DNA from: Streptomyces fildesensis
GTDB taxonomy: Bacteria > Actinomycetota > Actinomycetes > Streptomycetales > Streptomycetaceae
Reading direction: 5' to 3'
DNA: 64,000 nt
NCBI RefSeq assembly: GCF_016107395.1
Contig: NZ_JAAIKO010000001.1
Location: forward strand, 1-64,000
The notes under the pieces were generated by a model. The model searched no databases, was not told where the DNA came from, and saw only the letters and a program-made list of their open reading frames with translations. Shown here one piece after another: positions 63,860-64,000 of this stretch. Position 1 is the first letter of the stretch; each line of letters opens with the position of its first letter. A program made the translations under genes and the position numbers.

Positions 63860-64000
63860 ATGTCGGAGCAGCCCGCCGGGATGTCGCGCCGGGCTCTGCT
63901 GACGGTGTCCTTCGGCGGTGCCGCGATGGCGAGCGCGGCCGGGATCGCCTGGCTGCGCAACGCCCCCGGCGGACACCGCAGCGATGTCGGCGCCGCCGGG
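63860..64000 (+). CDS. Start of a secreted protein, truncated at the window edge
   Basis: The first 47 residues are visible: MSEQPAGMSRRALLTVSFGG followed by a hydrophobic stretch AAMASAAGIAWLRN. The SRRALL pair before a hydrophobic run suggests a Tat signal peptide. GGAGGG lies upstream of the ATG. The function is beyond the right edge. Confidence 0.75.
   Translation, partial: MSEQPAGMSRRALLTVSFGGAAMASAAGIAWLRNAPGGHRSDVGAAG

Overview
The window is high-GC actinobacterial DNA with strong GC3 bias, GGAGG-type ribosome binding sites, many GTG starts and long antisense shadow frames. The gene content (SARP and LAL regulators, an AfsA-type butyrolactone synthase, a GH18 chitinase behind a DasR-like repeat, RodA/PbpA) points to Streptomyces. 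All functions were read from motifs by eye; no database search was run.

Positions 1-19997 hold the right-hand part of a type I PKS/NRPS cluster. A leftward modular PKS (two malonyl modules, KS-AT-DH-KR-ACP then KS-AT-DH-, cut by the window edge) is preceded by a stand-alone carrier protein, an O-methyltransferase, an A-PCP didomain with an asparagine-like pocket, a thioesterase-like hydrolase with Cys in place of Ser, a type II thioesterase and an amidase-signature hydrolase. A HypE-like ATP-binding protein, an exporter and a short LAL regulator follow. ACCCC(C/T) direct repeats, mostly 20-22 bp apart, sit in front of the leftward operons and may be a shared operator.

Positions 20313-38342 are rich in regulators and unusual enzymes: AfsA-like synthase, SARP, a second LAL overlapping a degenerate AMP-ligase, a degenerate polyprenyl synthase, and then a compact rightward cassette. 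This cassette has an 81-residue peptide (33 Asn), a tetrapyrrole-methylase-fold methyltransferase resembling borosin N-methyltransferases, and a HELGH metallopeptidase; it reads as a candidate RiPP system. An MbtH-like protein, a third LAL, a metallophosphoesterase/phosphopantetheinyl transferase pair resembling PptH/PptT, and a LuxR-type regulator beside a small secreted peptide complete the region.

Positions 38373-49517 are one tightly coupled leftward operon: FAAL, acyl-CoA/ACP dehydrogenase, ACP, KS-AT-ACP PKS, KAS III-like enzyme, FkbH-like protein, second ACP and a Sfp-type transferase. This set suggests fatty-acid activation, one malonate extension and joining to a three-carbon glyceryl unit, as in acyltetronates. 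A second LuxR-type regulator with its own secreted peptide (49902-51255) and a strong hairpin close the biosynthetic region.

From about 51.5 kb onward the content looks like ordinary chromosome: a hypothetical HTH protein, glutathione peroxidase, pentapeptide-repeat protein, RodA/PbpA elongation pair, polysaccharide deacetylase, CapA lipoprotein, two di-iron proteins, a TetR regulator, a chitinase with its operator and terminator, and the start of a secreted protein cut by the right edge.
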